DNA of 33,393 nt. Origin: a virus. Within the stretch, counting starts at the first letter, position 1; each line of letters begins with the position of its first letter. Under the pieces are notes generated by a model. The model did no database searches. It saw nothing but the letters and a program-made list of their open reading frames with translations, and had not been told where the DNA came from. Positions 1-8,600 of this stretch are shown piece by piece. The DNA is taken from positions 1 to 33,393 of the IMG/VR virus record IMGVR_UViG_3300020171_000088; one strand, written 5' to 3'. Both the position numbers and the translations under genes were made by a program.

Positions 1-334
1 ATAATAACGCTATTAACCACAATAATACTTTTCTATTAGTAATTATTCTCCAACAACCACTAATTATGGGCCTACCCTTCATATAAATATGAATAGCTCG
101 TTTTAATGAATGTTTACTTCTCAAATTCGAAGTCAAAACAGTTAATTCTCTAATCTGGTTATTTTGACTCCTCAACACATTCTCTAACCCTTTTTCTCCA
201 TTTACCATTATATCATTTAGAATAAAATCAAGCTTAGCTTTTATCCCCTGTTGAGGATGTAATACTGCATCATAAATAGCACATAAGAACTTCTTATCCT
301 TTCTAGACATCCCTCTAGTTTCAATTTTCCGCAT
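1..334 (-). CDS. Partial hypothetical protein with C-terminal hydrophobic segment (runs off left edge)
   Basis: An open frame starts at ATG 334 and continues past base 1, giving 111 visible residues without a stop. A clear AGGAG lies ten bases before the ATG. The visible part begins MRKIETRGMSRKDKKFLCAI, continues as a charged, probably helical stretch (LENVLRSQNNQIRELTVLTS), and ends in a hydrophobic run (VLLWLIALL) just at the window edge that looks like the start of a transmembrane helix. Helix plus C-terminal membrane anchor at the end of a late operon resembles XhlA/holin-associated proteins, but this is only a guess from architecture. It follows the 375-887 gene by 40 bases and is probably cotranscribed with it. 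Confidence 0.6.
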   Translation of the reverse strand, partial: MRKIETRGMSRKDKKFLCAIYDAVLHPQQGIKAKLDFILNDIMVNGEKGLENVLRSQNNQIRELTVLTSNLRSKHSLKRAIHIYMKGRPIISGCWRIITNRKVLLWLIALL

Positions 335-374
335 ATTCTTATTACTCCTGTTTATAAAATTTCAAGGTCATAAT

Positions 375-887
375 TTACCCAACTGTAATGTTAACAGTTC
401 CACTTGCAACGAATACAGTCCCTTGCACTTCAACGTGAAAATATATCGTTCCCGTAGGAGCAATCATAGAATTCGTAGATATAACTGTAAATTCTCCATT
501 TGTATCAGTGAGTGAAGTGCAAAAACTTGGCGTGTCTACAGTCCCGCTAAGATTCAACGCCCCGGTGCCAGAACCATTACCAAATGTTATAGTTTGATTG
601 GCGGGTTTTGAAACCGAACCATAGCTCGAAGTGCTTACCCACCAATGAACTATAAATCTTTTATCCGTAATCGTGCCATTGCTGAAATTTCTTATTCTAA
701 CAGTGAATGTCCTTGCAGCATCTGTCCCACCAACGGTTATAAACGGTTTGATTAAACCACCTTCTAATATAAACTTATTTCCCGTAGCATTCCATCGGAG
801 AATATCACCATCCGTTTGTGCTTGTCCCGTTTGCGGGAAAAAAGAAACCACACTGAAAAACAGTATTAAAAGAATTATTTTTTTCAT
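375..887 (-). CDS. Secreted hypothetical protein with Sec signal peptide
   Basis: A 170-residue protein starting MKKIILLILFFSVVSFFPQT. I chose ATG 887 over the in-frame ATG at 902 because AAAGGA lies just upstream of 887 (inside the longer version) and the shorter protein starts exactly with the signal peptide. Residues 1-24 form a lysine-rich, hydrophobic Sec signal with a GQAQ cleavage region. The mature part is rich in Thr, Gly, Asn and aromatic residues with alternating beta-like strands; TDGDILRWNATGNKF resembles the GDvLrWnG segments of Bacteroidota/phage fibre proteins, and the C-terminus (VASGTVNITVG) looks like a beta-sandwich edge. No enzyme motif is visible. It is the third signal-peptide gene of this distal cluster. 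A surface-exposed virion accessory or host-surface decoy are both possible. Confidence 0.7.
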   Translation of the reverse strand: MKKIILLILFFSVVSFFPQTGQAQTDGDILRWNATGNKFILEGGLIKPFITVGGTDAARTFTVRIRNFSNGTITDKRFIVHWWVSTSSYGSVSKPANQTITFGNGSGTGALNLSGTVDTPSFCTSLTDTNGEFTVISTNSMIAPTGTIYFHVEVQGTVFVASGTVNITVG

Positions 888-901
888 ATATTTTCCTTTC
901 A

Positions 902-2296
902 TTACCAGACGTGAACGATAATCACAATATTATGCGCGTATAATTCATCGCAATTACTCCGTATTTTACAAGTGTTTAATCCTGTTGAAACCACATATAA
1001 AGTTCCTAAAGGAACGCCTGTTACATTTTTCCCCCAACTTGCAGAAACCACGCTTGAAGCAGAAAGTCCTGTTATTGCAACATCAACTTCATCGGTTGCG
1101 GCTACTATGGCTGACGTGAAGAAAACACCACGCAGAACTGTTTTTGTAATACTTGAGTTTCCGAGCACTACTGAATTTGCACCCGCTCCAGTAGCATCAA
1201 AACCAATTACAATTGAATTAACATCAGAATTGTTGAGTCCCTTTGCTCTTGAACCAATATATAATGAATTACTTGGTGTTATTAATGCGGTAATTCCATC
1301 TGCTTGAAATTTTCCAGCACGATATCCAAATGCCGTATTATCGTTATAAGCCCCTTCTAACATATATAGAGCCTCAAATCCTGCTGATGTATTATTGCTG
1401 CCAGTAGTATTCTTATAAAGAGCCCCTTCATTCAAACCTGAATTGTAAGAGCCAGTAGTATTGGAAAGGAGAGCGCCTGCTCCCAGCGCCGTATTCATAA
1501 TACCAGTAGTATTTGATTGAAGAGCAAATTTCCCAAATACTGAACAGTTGTGACCCGAAATATTGGAAACAAAAGCTGATACTCCTACCACAGTATTATT
1601 AATACCAGTCATTGTCATATTTCCAGCATTTACTCCAGCAAAAAAATTTGAACTACCATAATTATGAATGTATCTATCATTGCCAGAATAAATAATACCA
1701 ATCGAAGCGGTGGAAACAGGCAAATGTATATTTCTATATGGATATGTTGCAGAACCCAAATCTATCGTTCCACTCGCATTCGGAATTAAAGCCGCGTTAA
1801 TTGCAACAGCACTCAAATTGCTCAATGCAGAATTCGCTTTTGCATTGAAAATATCGTAATCGGTTTTACTCAATAAACCCGCCGTAACACTCGCCGTCGA
1901 AGCCATCGGAATATTTAATGTGTGAGTAGAAGTTACTGAAGAGAAAGCAGGAGCAGTCCCAGCCGTCCCTATTGCAAATGTTTGTGCACTCGCATTCAAT
2001 CCACCTAAACTATAAATACCGATAGAAGCTGAAGTAGCAAATTCCGTTGCAGATGCATCACTCCATTTTACCCATACTTTTTTACCCAAACCTGTATAGA
2101 AAAACGCATCTGTTAATTTAGGAGAACCTGGAGCAATAGTTAAAGAATCCATTCTCAAAAACGGAATATCTTTTACCTTGAATTGATTGCTACCCGTTAC
2201 TGTTCCGTCCCAATATTTGATTGAAACAGAATCTTGTGAAAATGCTGAAGAAGTTATAAATACCAGCATTAAGATTGTTAGAATTAATTTTTTCAT
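902..2296 (-). CDS. Secreted YadA-like repeat fibre/adhesin
   Basis: A 464-residue protein with an N-terminal Sec signal peptide (MKKLILTILMLVFITSSAFS, then QDS). The start is supported by AAAGGAAAATAAA directly before ATG 2296. After a beta-rich region it carries head-type repeats of trimeric adhesins around residues 225-340: units such as SNTTGIMNTALGAGALL, SNTTGSYNSGLNEGALY and KNTTGSNNTSAGFEALY follow one another every 17 residues, as expected for a left-handed trimeric beta-roll. The C-terminal ~80 residues form a separate beta-like domain. Similar signal-peptide-bearing proteins with such repeats are common in Bacteroidota and Ignavibacteriota genomes, while phage tail fibres usually lack signal peptides. 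It could be a host-derived secreted adhesin carried as a moron, or a receptor-binding fibre. The stop overlaps the next reading frame (TAATG). Confidence 0.75.
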   Translation of the reverse strand: MKKLILTILMLVFITSSAFSQDSVSIKYWDGTVTGSNQFKVKDIPFLRMDSLTIAPGSPKLTDAFFYTGLGKKVWVKWSDASATEFATSASIGIYSLGGLNASAQTFAIGTAGTAPAFSSVTSTHTLNIPMASTASVTAGLLSKTDYDIFNAKANSALSNLSAVAINAALIPNASGTIDLGSATYPYRNIHLPVSTASIGIIYSGNDRYIHNYGSSNFFAGVNAGNMTMTGINNTVVGVSAFVSNISGHNCSVFGKFALQSNTTGIMNTALGAGALLSNTTGSYNSGLNEGALYKNTTGSNNTSAGFEALYMLEGAYNDNTAFGYRAGKFQADGITALITPSNSLYIGSRAKGLNNSDVNSIVIGFDATGAGANSVVLGNSSITKTVLRGVFFTSAIVAATDEVDVAITGLSASSVVSASWGKNVTGVPLGTLYVVSTGLNTCKIRSNCDELYAHNIVIIVHVW

Positions 2297-2325
2297 TTTA
2301 TTTTCCTTTTATATTATTTTAAAAT

Positions 2326-2799
2326 TTATTTGTCCCAAATTATTATAAATTTACAGTGCAAATGTTCTATAATTGCATTCTGTCTTTTGATGTCTTTTTC
2401 TGTTTTGTTTTTATGTGCTTTTTCATATACCTCATAGATAGTATTAGTTTCAACACAATAGCCATCAACAATATATCCAAGAGGATGTATTACAAATTGT
2501 CGAATAATTTTACAATTATCGAATTGTTCTTGTTTATCCAAAAGTTGTTTTTCATTTTTACCAATACTTATTCCCGTGCCATTTTTCAAAACTCTATTAA
2601 AAGCAGAAATTCTCATATTTTGCTTTATTTCTTCTGGAAGTTTTTTACCTAACCAATATCTTGCATTATTAAGTTTTATTTTTTCTTTTTCTTCTTCGGA
2701 ATGTTTTCTGCCTCTCATTTTTTCTTTTGTTACTTCTGAATGCGGACGTTTTTTACCAAGCCAATATTTTGTGGGATTCTTTTCTCTGGCTTCCTTCAT
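2326..2799 (-). CDS. Free-standing homing endonuclease, NUMOD3 + EDxHD (Vsr-like) nuclease; 5' end frameshifted
   Basis: The 157-residue open part starts at an internal ATG. Residues 1-50 contain NUMOD3-type DNA-binding repeats (GKKRPHSEVTKEKM, GRKHSEEEKEKI). The C-terminal ~75 residues fit the EDxHD family of Vsr-like homing nucleases (type: I-Bth0305I): Glu in KNEKQLLD, Asp in YIVDGY, then EVYEKAH with His and KDIKRQ with Asp, ending in hydrophobic FIIIWDK. The NUMOD3 array clearly extends upstream in the same frame to about 2901 (GSKHTKATKQNI, GHKHTKESKEKM), but no start codon exists there. The natural ATG at 2911 is one base out of frame because of a seven-A run. Family knowledge: such genes are selfish mobile elements that cut intronless/HEG-less alleles. 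It lies between two structural or secreted genes. Confidence 0.75.
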   Translation of the reverse strand: MKEAREKNPTKYWLGKKRPHSEVTKEKMRGRKHSEEEKEKIKLNNARYWLGKKLPEEIKQNMRISAFNRVLKNGTGISIGKNEKQLLDKQEQFDNCKIIRQFVIHPLGYIVDGYCVETNTIYEVYEKAHKNKTEKDIKRQNAIIEHLHCKFIIIWDK

Positions 2800-2911
2800 T
2801 TTTTCTTTTGATTCTTTGGTATGTTTATGCCCAAGTGCATTTTTATTTCCTATTCCTGCTAAACCTATATTTTGTTTTGTTGCTTTGGTATGTTTAGATC
2901 CTTTTTTTCAT
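2800..2911 (-). pseudogene. Frameshifted 5' end of the NUMOD3 homing endonuclease
   Basis: Reading from ATG 2911, the frame is M-K-K-R-I-stop. If one A of the A7 run at 2902-2908 is skipped or removed, translation continues without interruption through two more NUMOD3 repeats into the 2326-2799 frame. This would give a protein of about 194 residues. Either the gene is broken, the run is a sequencing error, or the run is a slippage site. In the downstream frame a TGA sits immediately before the A run, so there is no alternative upstream start. Seen directly: the A7 run, the early TAA and the uninterrupted repeat homology. Which explanation holds is not decidable here. Confidence 0.6.
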
Positions 2912-2937
2912 AGTATAATATACAATAATTTATTCAT

Positions 2938-3354
2938 TCACGGAAGTATTATTTTATGACCGAGAAGTAAATAGATAACTTCTATATTATTAAATTCATC
3001 GGTATTGCTGAAAATTGTGAACCCTTCTATAGTTCGATTTCTAACGCCAAGTTCTCCCAGAAAATTCAATCCATGCCAGCTCGCCAAAACTTTGGCGTTC
3101 GGATTCATTCCGCCTATTACGAACACTCTAATGGAATCGCCAACCAAATTAAGTGTTGCAGTGCCATAGCTTCCAGCAGGAAATTGAATTACTTTTTGAA
3201 TAATCAGCGTGTCTCTCAATATCATTTTTTTATACCATGCTGAACTATCTGCATAAACTGCAGCTTGTTTCACACCACCGACTCTGATAGGAAATTCGGT
3301 TTGTGTGTAACCGAAACTCGATAAAAATAAAATCAGGAATATTATTTTTTTCAT
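2938..3354 (-). CDS. Secreted hypothetical protein with Sec signal peptide
   Basis: A 138-residue protein, MKKIIFLILFLSSFGYTQ followed by TEFPIRV, with a typical Sec signal of about 18 residues and a Q next to the likely cleavage site, as often seen in Bacteroidota-like hosts. The rest is beta-rich without a motif I recognise (VRVGG-like start, FPAGSYGTATLNLVGDS in the middle). The start codon overlaps the preceding stop as ATGA at 3351-3354, implying translational coupling to the 3351-3893 gene. No independent Shine-Dalgarno is visible. It is the first of three signal-peptide genes in the distal cluster; the homing endonuclease lies directly after it. Function unknown; a surface or virion-exposed accessory role is inferred only from the signal and the context. 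Confidence 0.65.
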   Translation of the reverse strand: MKKIIFLILFLSSFGYTQTEFPIRVGGVKQAAVYADSSAWYKKMILRDTLIIQKVIQFPAGSYGTATLNLVGDSIRVFVIGGMNPNAKVLASWHGLNFLGELGVRNRTIEGFTIFSNTDEFNNIEVIYLLLGHKIILP

Positions 3355-3893
3355 TCACGTGTTATAAGTGTCAAATCGAAATAATTATTACCGCCTGTGC
3401 CATCTGCTCCATAATCCGCCAACTTCAATGGAATTGTCACTATTCCATTCAATATCGTCTCAATCGAATTTTTGACTATTTTTCTATCTTGGTAGTCACC
3501 ACCGATAATCACCAGCGGGAGTTGTGTGAATAGCGGGACCGCATTCCCACGAATATCGATATTGAGCGGCGCTGTTCCTGTTACGAAATTTTGCCAATTA
3601 TTTGGCGGTGTAGGGCTTATCTGAATCTTTCTAAATAAGAATGTCGCATTGATTGCATTCTCCGAACCCATCCAAATCTTACCCCATTCGGGTTTAAGAA
3701 CTCCATCAGCCGCCCATATACCAAATCGAGAAATTTCCGTCCAATTGCAAGTGTAAGCACCCGCCGAGTAAGTCGCAGTCACCAAGATTATTCCTGTATT
3801 TGCGGCATCTCTAATTGTCACAGTCAATCCTGTTAAAAATACAGGTCTACCAGCCACTTCGTAAACAATTACCTTTTGCAAACTTCTCGCCAT
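3351..3893 (-). CDS. Hypothetical distal tail/baseplate-region protein
   Basis: A 180-residue protein starting MARSLQKVIVYEVAGRPVFL. An in-frame TTG lies four codons upstream, at 3905, but ATG 3893 is the better start because it overlaps the preceding small frame as TAATG. The first ~70 residues are beta-rich, with TVTIRDAANTGIILVTATYS resembling Ig-like or carbohydrate-binding folds. Further on is FLFRKIQISPTPPNNWQNF, and the C-terminus is LKLADYGADGTGGNNYFDLT. There is no signal peptide, unlike the next gene downstream. Its position after the putative distal tail protein and before secreted/fibre genes suggests a baseplate or fibre-attachment component. That is inference from gene order only; no family was recognised. 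Confidence 0.6.
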   Translation of the reverse strand: MARSLQKVIVYEVAGRPVFLTGLTVTIRDAANTGIILVTATYSAGAYTCNWTEISRFGIWAADGVLKPEWGKIWMGSENAINATFLFRKIQISPTPPNNWQNFVTGTAPLNIDIRGNAVPLFTQLPLVIIGGDYQDRKIVKNSIETILNGIVTIPLKLADYGADGTGGNNYFDLTLITRE

Positions 3894-3985
3894 TATATAA
3901 TCCAAATTCCATCTATACTCAATATCTCATCAATATAAGAGTTATAGGCTATATCTTCTACTGCATCATAATAACAAATATCCAA
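3893..3985 (-). CDS. Possible 30-residue ORF with TTG start
   Basis: In the gap between the 3998-5608 and 3351-3893 genes, one frame reads MDICYYDAVEDIAYNSYI and continues through DEILSIDG to IWII. It starts at TTG 3985 and its TAA overlaps the next ATG as TAATG, the same coupling seen elsewhere in this genome. The composition looks protein-like (acidic, aromatic). There is no visible Shine-Dalgarno and no ATG, and the frame is the same as that of the upstream 536-residue protein, separated from it by two stop codons, so it may be a decayed C-terminal extension instead. Confidence 0.3.
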   Translation of the reverse strand: MDICYYDAVEDIAYNSYIDEILSIDGIWII

Positions 3986-3997
3986 AATTTAGAAATA

Positions 3998-5608
3998 TTA
4001 AACATCTTTATCCTCTGTAAAAGTTAATTCAAAGGAACGCTTTGTTAAATCCCAAAAATTCTTTTTAATATTAACAATACTCAACTTACCTACTAATATA
4101 GGAGGTACATCATCAATATAAGGATGTAATGTTAAAAGAAAACCTTTACTTTGCCAAGTCAATAATTTTAACATATCATTCCAAAATTCTTGACTTACAT
4201 AAGAAAAACTAGCCTTTATTACATAACGATAATCTGCCTTAGAATCACTTAAACTAGAAATTACTTCTTTAGAACTTGTTTCCTCAACAACAGACCAACT
4301 TACTGAACCCATATCTGGCCAAACATTATAACGACCAAAATCCACACAACCATCGGAAGGATAAGATAAGCCCGCAGAATGTTCTAATATAATATCATCT
4401 AAATATAATATTAATCGATCATCTACCGTAGGCGTCTGCCCAGATAAAGTTCCTACATTAGTAGTTATCTTTATACTAGGGGGGAGATGTTTAATTCCAC
4501 TAGTCCTAAGATTAACAGGAGAACTCAAATATTTAACCCAACCTGTATCCCTAGTCCCTGTAGTAACTAAAGTTAAAGCACTAAATGTAATAACTTCTGA
4601 CCAAGAATAAGCTCCGGGATCAATATAAGGAAATATATAAGTAGTAGCAGGATCTACCTTATTACTAGTAAAAATAGCCCTATAAATTATACCTACTCTA
4701 TAATAGGCATTAGTTACTAGTGTACTATATTTCCAAGGTGAAACCAAAGTAGCTTTAGCTGCTGCGTCCTGACCTGCTTCTAATAAAAATTGTATAAACT
4801 GACCTTGGTTTGGTGATCCATAAGGTCCATATTGCATTGATAACCTTTGAGCATAAGATTTTCTATATCCCCCAAGGTGAGTAGTTCCTATTAAAGCATT
4901 GACCGTAACATTATTACCTACAGACCATAAGGAAGTAGTTTTAAATCTTATTTTACCTATACCAGAAGTACTCATATCTATAATATTAAAAGGCTCAATA
5001 GCATTTTCAGATAAAGTAATATTTCTTGCATAATAACTGCCATCCTTCCAGGATCCTAATAAATATTCGCCAGATCCTAATGTTACATTTACTATAGCAA
5101 AATAACTACTTCCTATAGTCTCTACAGAACTAACAGTATTATTAGTAATAGTCTTCCGACCTCTATATCCTAATTGAATTATACCACTTTTTATTCCTTC
5201 ACATTTTAAAACAACTCCATAAGGAAACCAAGCCTCTGCTTTACCTTGTCCAAATAGAGTATAAGGATCTGATACTTCATAATCTAAAGTAGTATCCGAG
5301 TACTTGAGATAGACTATACCTGTAGTTGCTGCACCTTCCTTATTTGTATGTGAAGCCAAGATTTCTAATTCTTCAGTATCATTGTTATCAGTATTAGGTC
5401 CTAATCTTACTTTGTCACCAAATTGGACAATATCATCTAACCAAAAATTATTCTCTGTATTAAGAATTGCTTTATCTACATTATCTCCAGTAATAACTGC
5501 AGCAATAGTACTTACAAATCGAGTTCCAGTAGAAAATCTACGGTCACGCAAATCCACTGCGATTGCCATTTGCCACGGGTTTCCTTGCTGATATGTAATA
5601 CTAGCCAT
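3998..5608 (-). CDS. Putative distal tail / baseplate hub protein
   Basis: A 536-residue protein whose start (MASITYQQGNPWQM) follows a strong GAGGAGG placed in the last codons of the tape measure gene, two bases after its TAA. The first gene downstream of a tape measure usually encodes the distal tail protein (Dit) or an equivalent baseplate hub. The size, beta-rich composition and the C-terminal block (WNDMLKLLTWQSKGFLLTL, then DVPPILVGKLSIVNIKK and KRSFELTFTE) agree with a tail-tip protein whose last domain packs against the tube. The middle (about residues 150-400) looks like a jelly-roll/carbohydrate-binding insertion (SGYGTT-type strands, YLDDIILE). No catalytic motif seen. The assignment rests mainly on gene order. 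Confidence 0.6.
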   Translation of the reverse strand: MASITYQQGNPWQMAIAVDLRDRRFSTGTRFVSTIAAVITGDNVDKAILNTENNFWLDDIVQFGDKVRLGPNTDNNDTEELEILASHTNKEGAATTGIVYLKYSDTTLDYEVSDPYTLFGQGKAEAWFPYGVVLKCEGIKSGIIQLGYRGRKTITNNTVSSVETIGSSYFAIVNVTLGSGEYLLGSWKDGSYYARNITLSENAIEPFNIIDMSTSGIGKIRFKTTSLWSVGNNVTVNALIGTTHLGGYRKSYAQRLSMQYGPYGSPNQGQFIQFLLEAGQDAAAKATLVSPWKYSTLVTNAYYRVGIIYRAIFTSNKVDPATTYIFPYIDPGAYSWSEVITFSALTLVTTGTRDTGWVKYLSSPVNLRTSGIKHLPPSIKITTNVGTLSGQTPTVDDRLILYLDDIILEHSAGLSYPSDGCVDFGRYNVWPDMGSVSWSVVEETSSKEVISSLSDSKADYRYVIKASFSYVSQEFWNDMLKLLTWQSKGFLLTLHPYIDDVPPILVGKLSIVNIKKNFWDLTKRSFELTFTEDKDV

Positions 5609-5610
5609 AT

Positions 5611-8600
5611 TTATCCTCCTCTACCTACTGCCTTTCTTGCTATTTCCGAAAGGTCCAATTCTCCCCTATCAACAGCCGATTGTATAGTTGACACTAGTAA
5701 ATCTTGAACTTGTTCCGTAAATTCAGCAACTGAACCACTTCCTATGAAAACTTGATTTCCTGAAATATAAACAACTGGAGAAATAGTAATATCAAGATTT
5801 TCAGCTCTTATAGTCCCACCTGTGGTTCTCTCTCCCTCAATTCTACCCTCTGCTTCAGCTGCTGTTACTGCTGTAAATTCACCACCAGGAGTACCACGTT
5901 CTAGTGCTGTAGCTCCGAATCCACCAGCTGCTTGTATACCTACACCAGCTGCAACCATTCCCCAATTAACTCCTGCCATTGCTCCATGAGCTCCTGCAAT
6001 AGCTCCATAAGCCGTAGCAGCAGCAGCAAATTGAGCAGCATATAACTGTCCCACTGGAGGAGGCATTAAAGCAGAAGCAGCAGCCATAGAACCTGCCCAA
6101 AGGGCCATTTGAGCTGATTCATAAGCCCTACCTGAAGAACCAATTGCTTGTCTAACCCCTTCTTCAATTAAAGCTGCTCCAACAGATCTTGTAATACTTC
6201 TTATAATGTCAGCAGCCATTCCTGCCCAAACTTTTCTACGGTCCGCAGCAGTTTTAGCATCAATTCTTTTCATGTTTTCAGCAAACTGAGCTTGAGTTAT
6301 TTCTCCTTGAGCCAAGGCCTTCTTTTGTTCATTAACCATATCACTTTGGGTTTTACTTATACCAATAGTAACCTCATACATAGTATTACCAAATTCCTGG
6401 AAACCTCCTACCATTTGCTCAATTGAACTTAACCAAGCAGCAGCTTCATCAACAGCCAATTGTCTACGTTTCATAGATTCTTCTTCTGTAATGGTTGTCA
6501 TCTCAGATTGACATTGTCTATCTATCTCCACTAAGTCAACTTTATATTTAGCCATTGCTCCCATTATTTCATAATTACTCTTAGCATTTTTAAGATTAGC
6601 TATATATTGCATCTCGGCTACTTGTTTAGCAACTATAGCTATTTCAGCTAACTTTGCCTTTTGTTCAGCAAATACCATAGTAATTTTTTGGCCTTCGGCC
6701 TCGTAATTCTTACCTAAGAATATTCGACTTAAAGTAATCTCCCCTACTCCAAGACCTTCCATTTGCATACTCTTTATACTTTGCCTGGCTGCATTGCCTA
6801 TCTCAGCCATCTGCTTACTTAATTGTAATAAAGGAGTAGCATCAATTAATGCCATTCTTTCAATTATTAAATCTAGACCCTTAACTAAATTCTGAATATT
6901 TGGATCAGCTTCTATACTAACTTTACTAACTCTCTCTATTGGAACCTTAGTCTTCTTACTAATTCTTTCAGCAACCTCTTGTCTTTGTCCTTTTAATAAA
7001 GCTTCAGCCGTAACCTTAACTCTATCCATTTCCTCACGTTGTAACTGATAAGCCCTAACAGTATTACGAATAGACGTTAAATAAGGAGCACTATAACCTT
7101 GTAATTCTTGTATACTTTCTGCTAAGGACAAATTAGAGTTTGTTAATTCTCTCACCGCCTTTCCTTCTTGATATACAAGTTGTTCAATTTCTCTCGCCAG
7201 AGCTCTTCTTAACTCTCTTTCTTTTTCAATAACAGCTGCTAATTCTCTTCGTTTAAGGTGCTCTATAAGTATTGAAGTTGCTAATATCAGAGCCCTTTCT
7301 TGTTCACTCATTGCTTCTGCTTTTTTAGCTTCACTAGTTTTTGAAATAGCATTACTAACTTCTCCATATTTAACTATCCACTGATCCAGTACCTTCACGG
7401 CAAGACCTTCCCCCTTAGCTTCTAATTGAATTCTAATTGTAGCAAAGACATCTGTTAATCTTTTATTAAGTGCAGCAAGTGCTACTTCCTGATCACTAGT
7501 CAAAGCAATACCTGAACTTAACTGCATAAAGTACTGCCCAAATATATCAGAGGCTTCTTTAAATGATTTAGCTGCTAAACTGGATTCTCTATTAATAACC
7601 TGCCAAACCTGTAATTGGAAATCAGTATCTGTCTTCAAACTTTCTTCCAATAAACTTATTTGCCTCTTCAAATTATAATATTGACGAGAATAATATTCTT
7701 CTCTAATGGCTGATATACCAAAAACTCCAGTCTCATTGAATATCTTCCAAGCTGCATTCATTTCCATAGTCAACCTCTTGTGCCTTTCCATTGTATCTAG
7801 AACTTTAGTAGATTTTGAACTCATCTGATCCATTCCACTATTAAACTGTTCAAGACTACGAGATAAATTATTAAGAGCCTTGGGTCCTGATTCTCCTAAT
7901 TCTTTAAACTTCATTTCTAATTGGGAAAGTTTTAAGGTCTGATCTGTAATATTTGCATGGAGCACGTCTCTTAAATTCTTTATTTGATTGGCTATACCTT
8001 CTAATTCACTTTGAGCTTTAGTATAAGTACTAATTAAACGAATAACAAGAGACTCATCATAACCTCTTAATCTAATATCAGCCGTCTCTCTTTCTATAGC
8101 AAGTATCCTTTGATTACCTTTTCTTATTATTTTTGCTACGGCCCGTTGATGAGCTTCTTCAGAAATCCTTATCAATAATTGTCCATAAGTAACTGCTCCA
8201 TATCTTTGTTTAATTATTGTCTCCTCAATTGCAATATCACTCAAGGTAGCCTTCTTCAACTTCTGTATCCTTTCAACAGATTTAGATTGCATCTCCCATA
8301 TTTTCAATAATTCAGAGCCTGAAGATAATTCCTTTACCATTTCCTCTGCAGTATCAACAAATACCTGTCTACGAGCAAGATGTTCATCAGTAATCTGACT
8401 CATCTTGCTCATGGCCTCACCATAAGCACTTTCAAATTCTTGGAACCTACTTAAGGATTCCTCTACAGACTTCACATTTTCCTCAGTAGGATCACTTACT
8501 GCTCTTATCTGAGCAACTGCCAATTCTCCTTGAGTCTTTATCATCTTACTATAACTATCATTAGCAGTCTTCAATACTTCAATATAATCAGATCTCAAAT

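Noticed and set aside
972-1307. Plus-strand open frames across the window (e.g. 972-1307, 2356-2652, 12833-13105, 13634-13966)
   Set aside because: All lie opposite convincing minus-strand genes, have no ribosome sites or recognisable motifs, and read like antisense translations. No plus-strand gene is needed to explain any gap.
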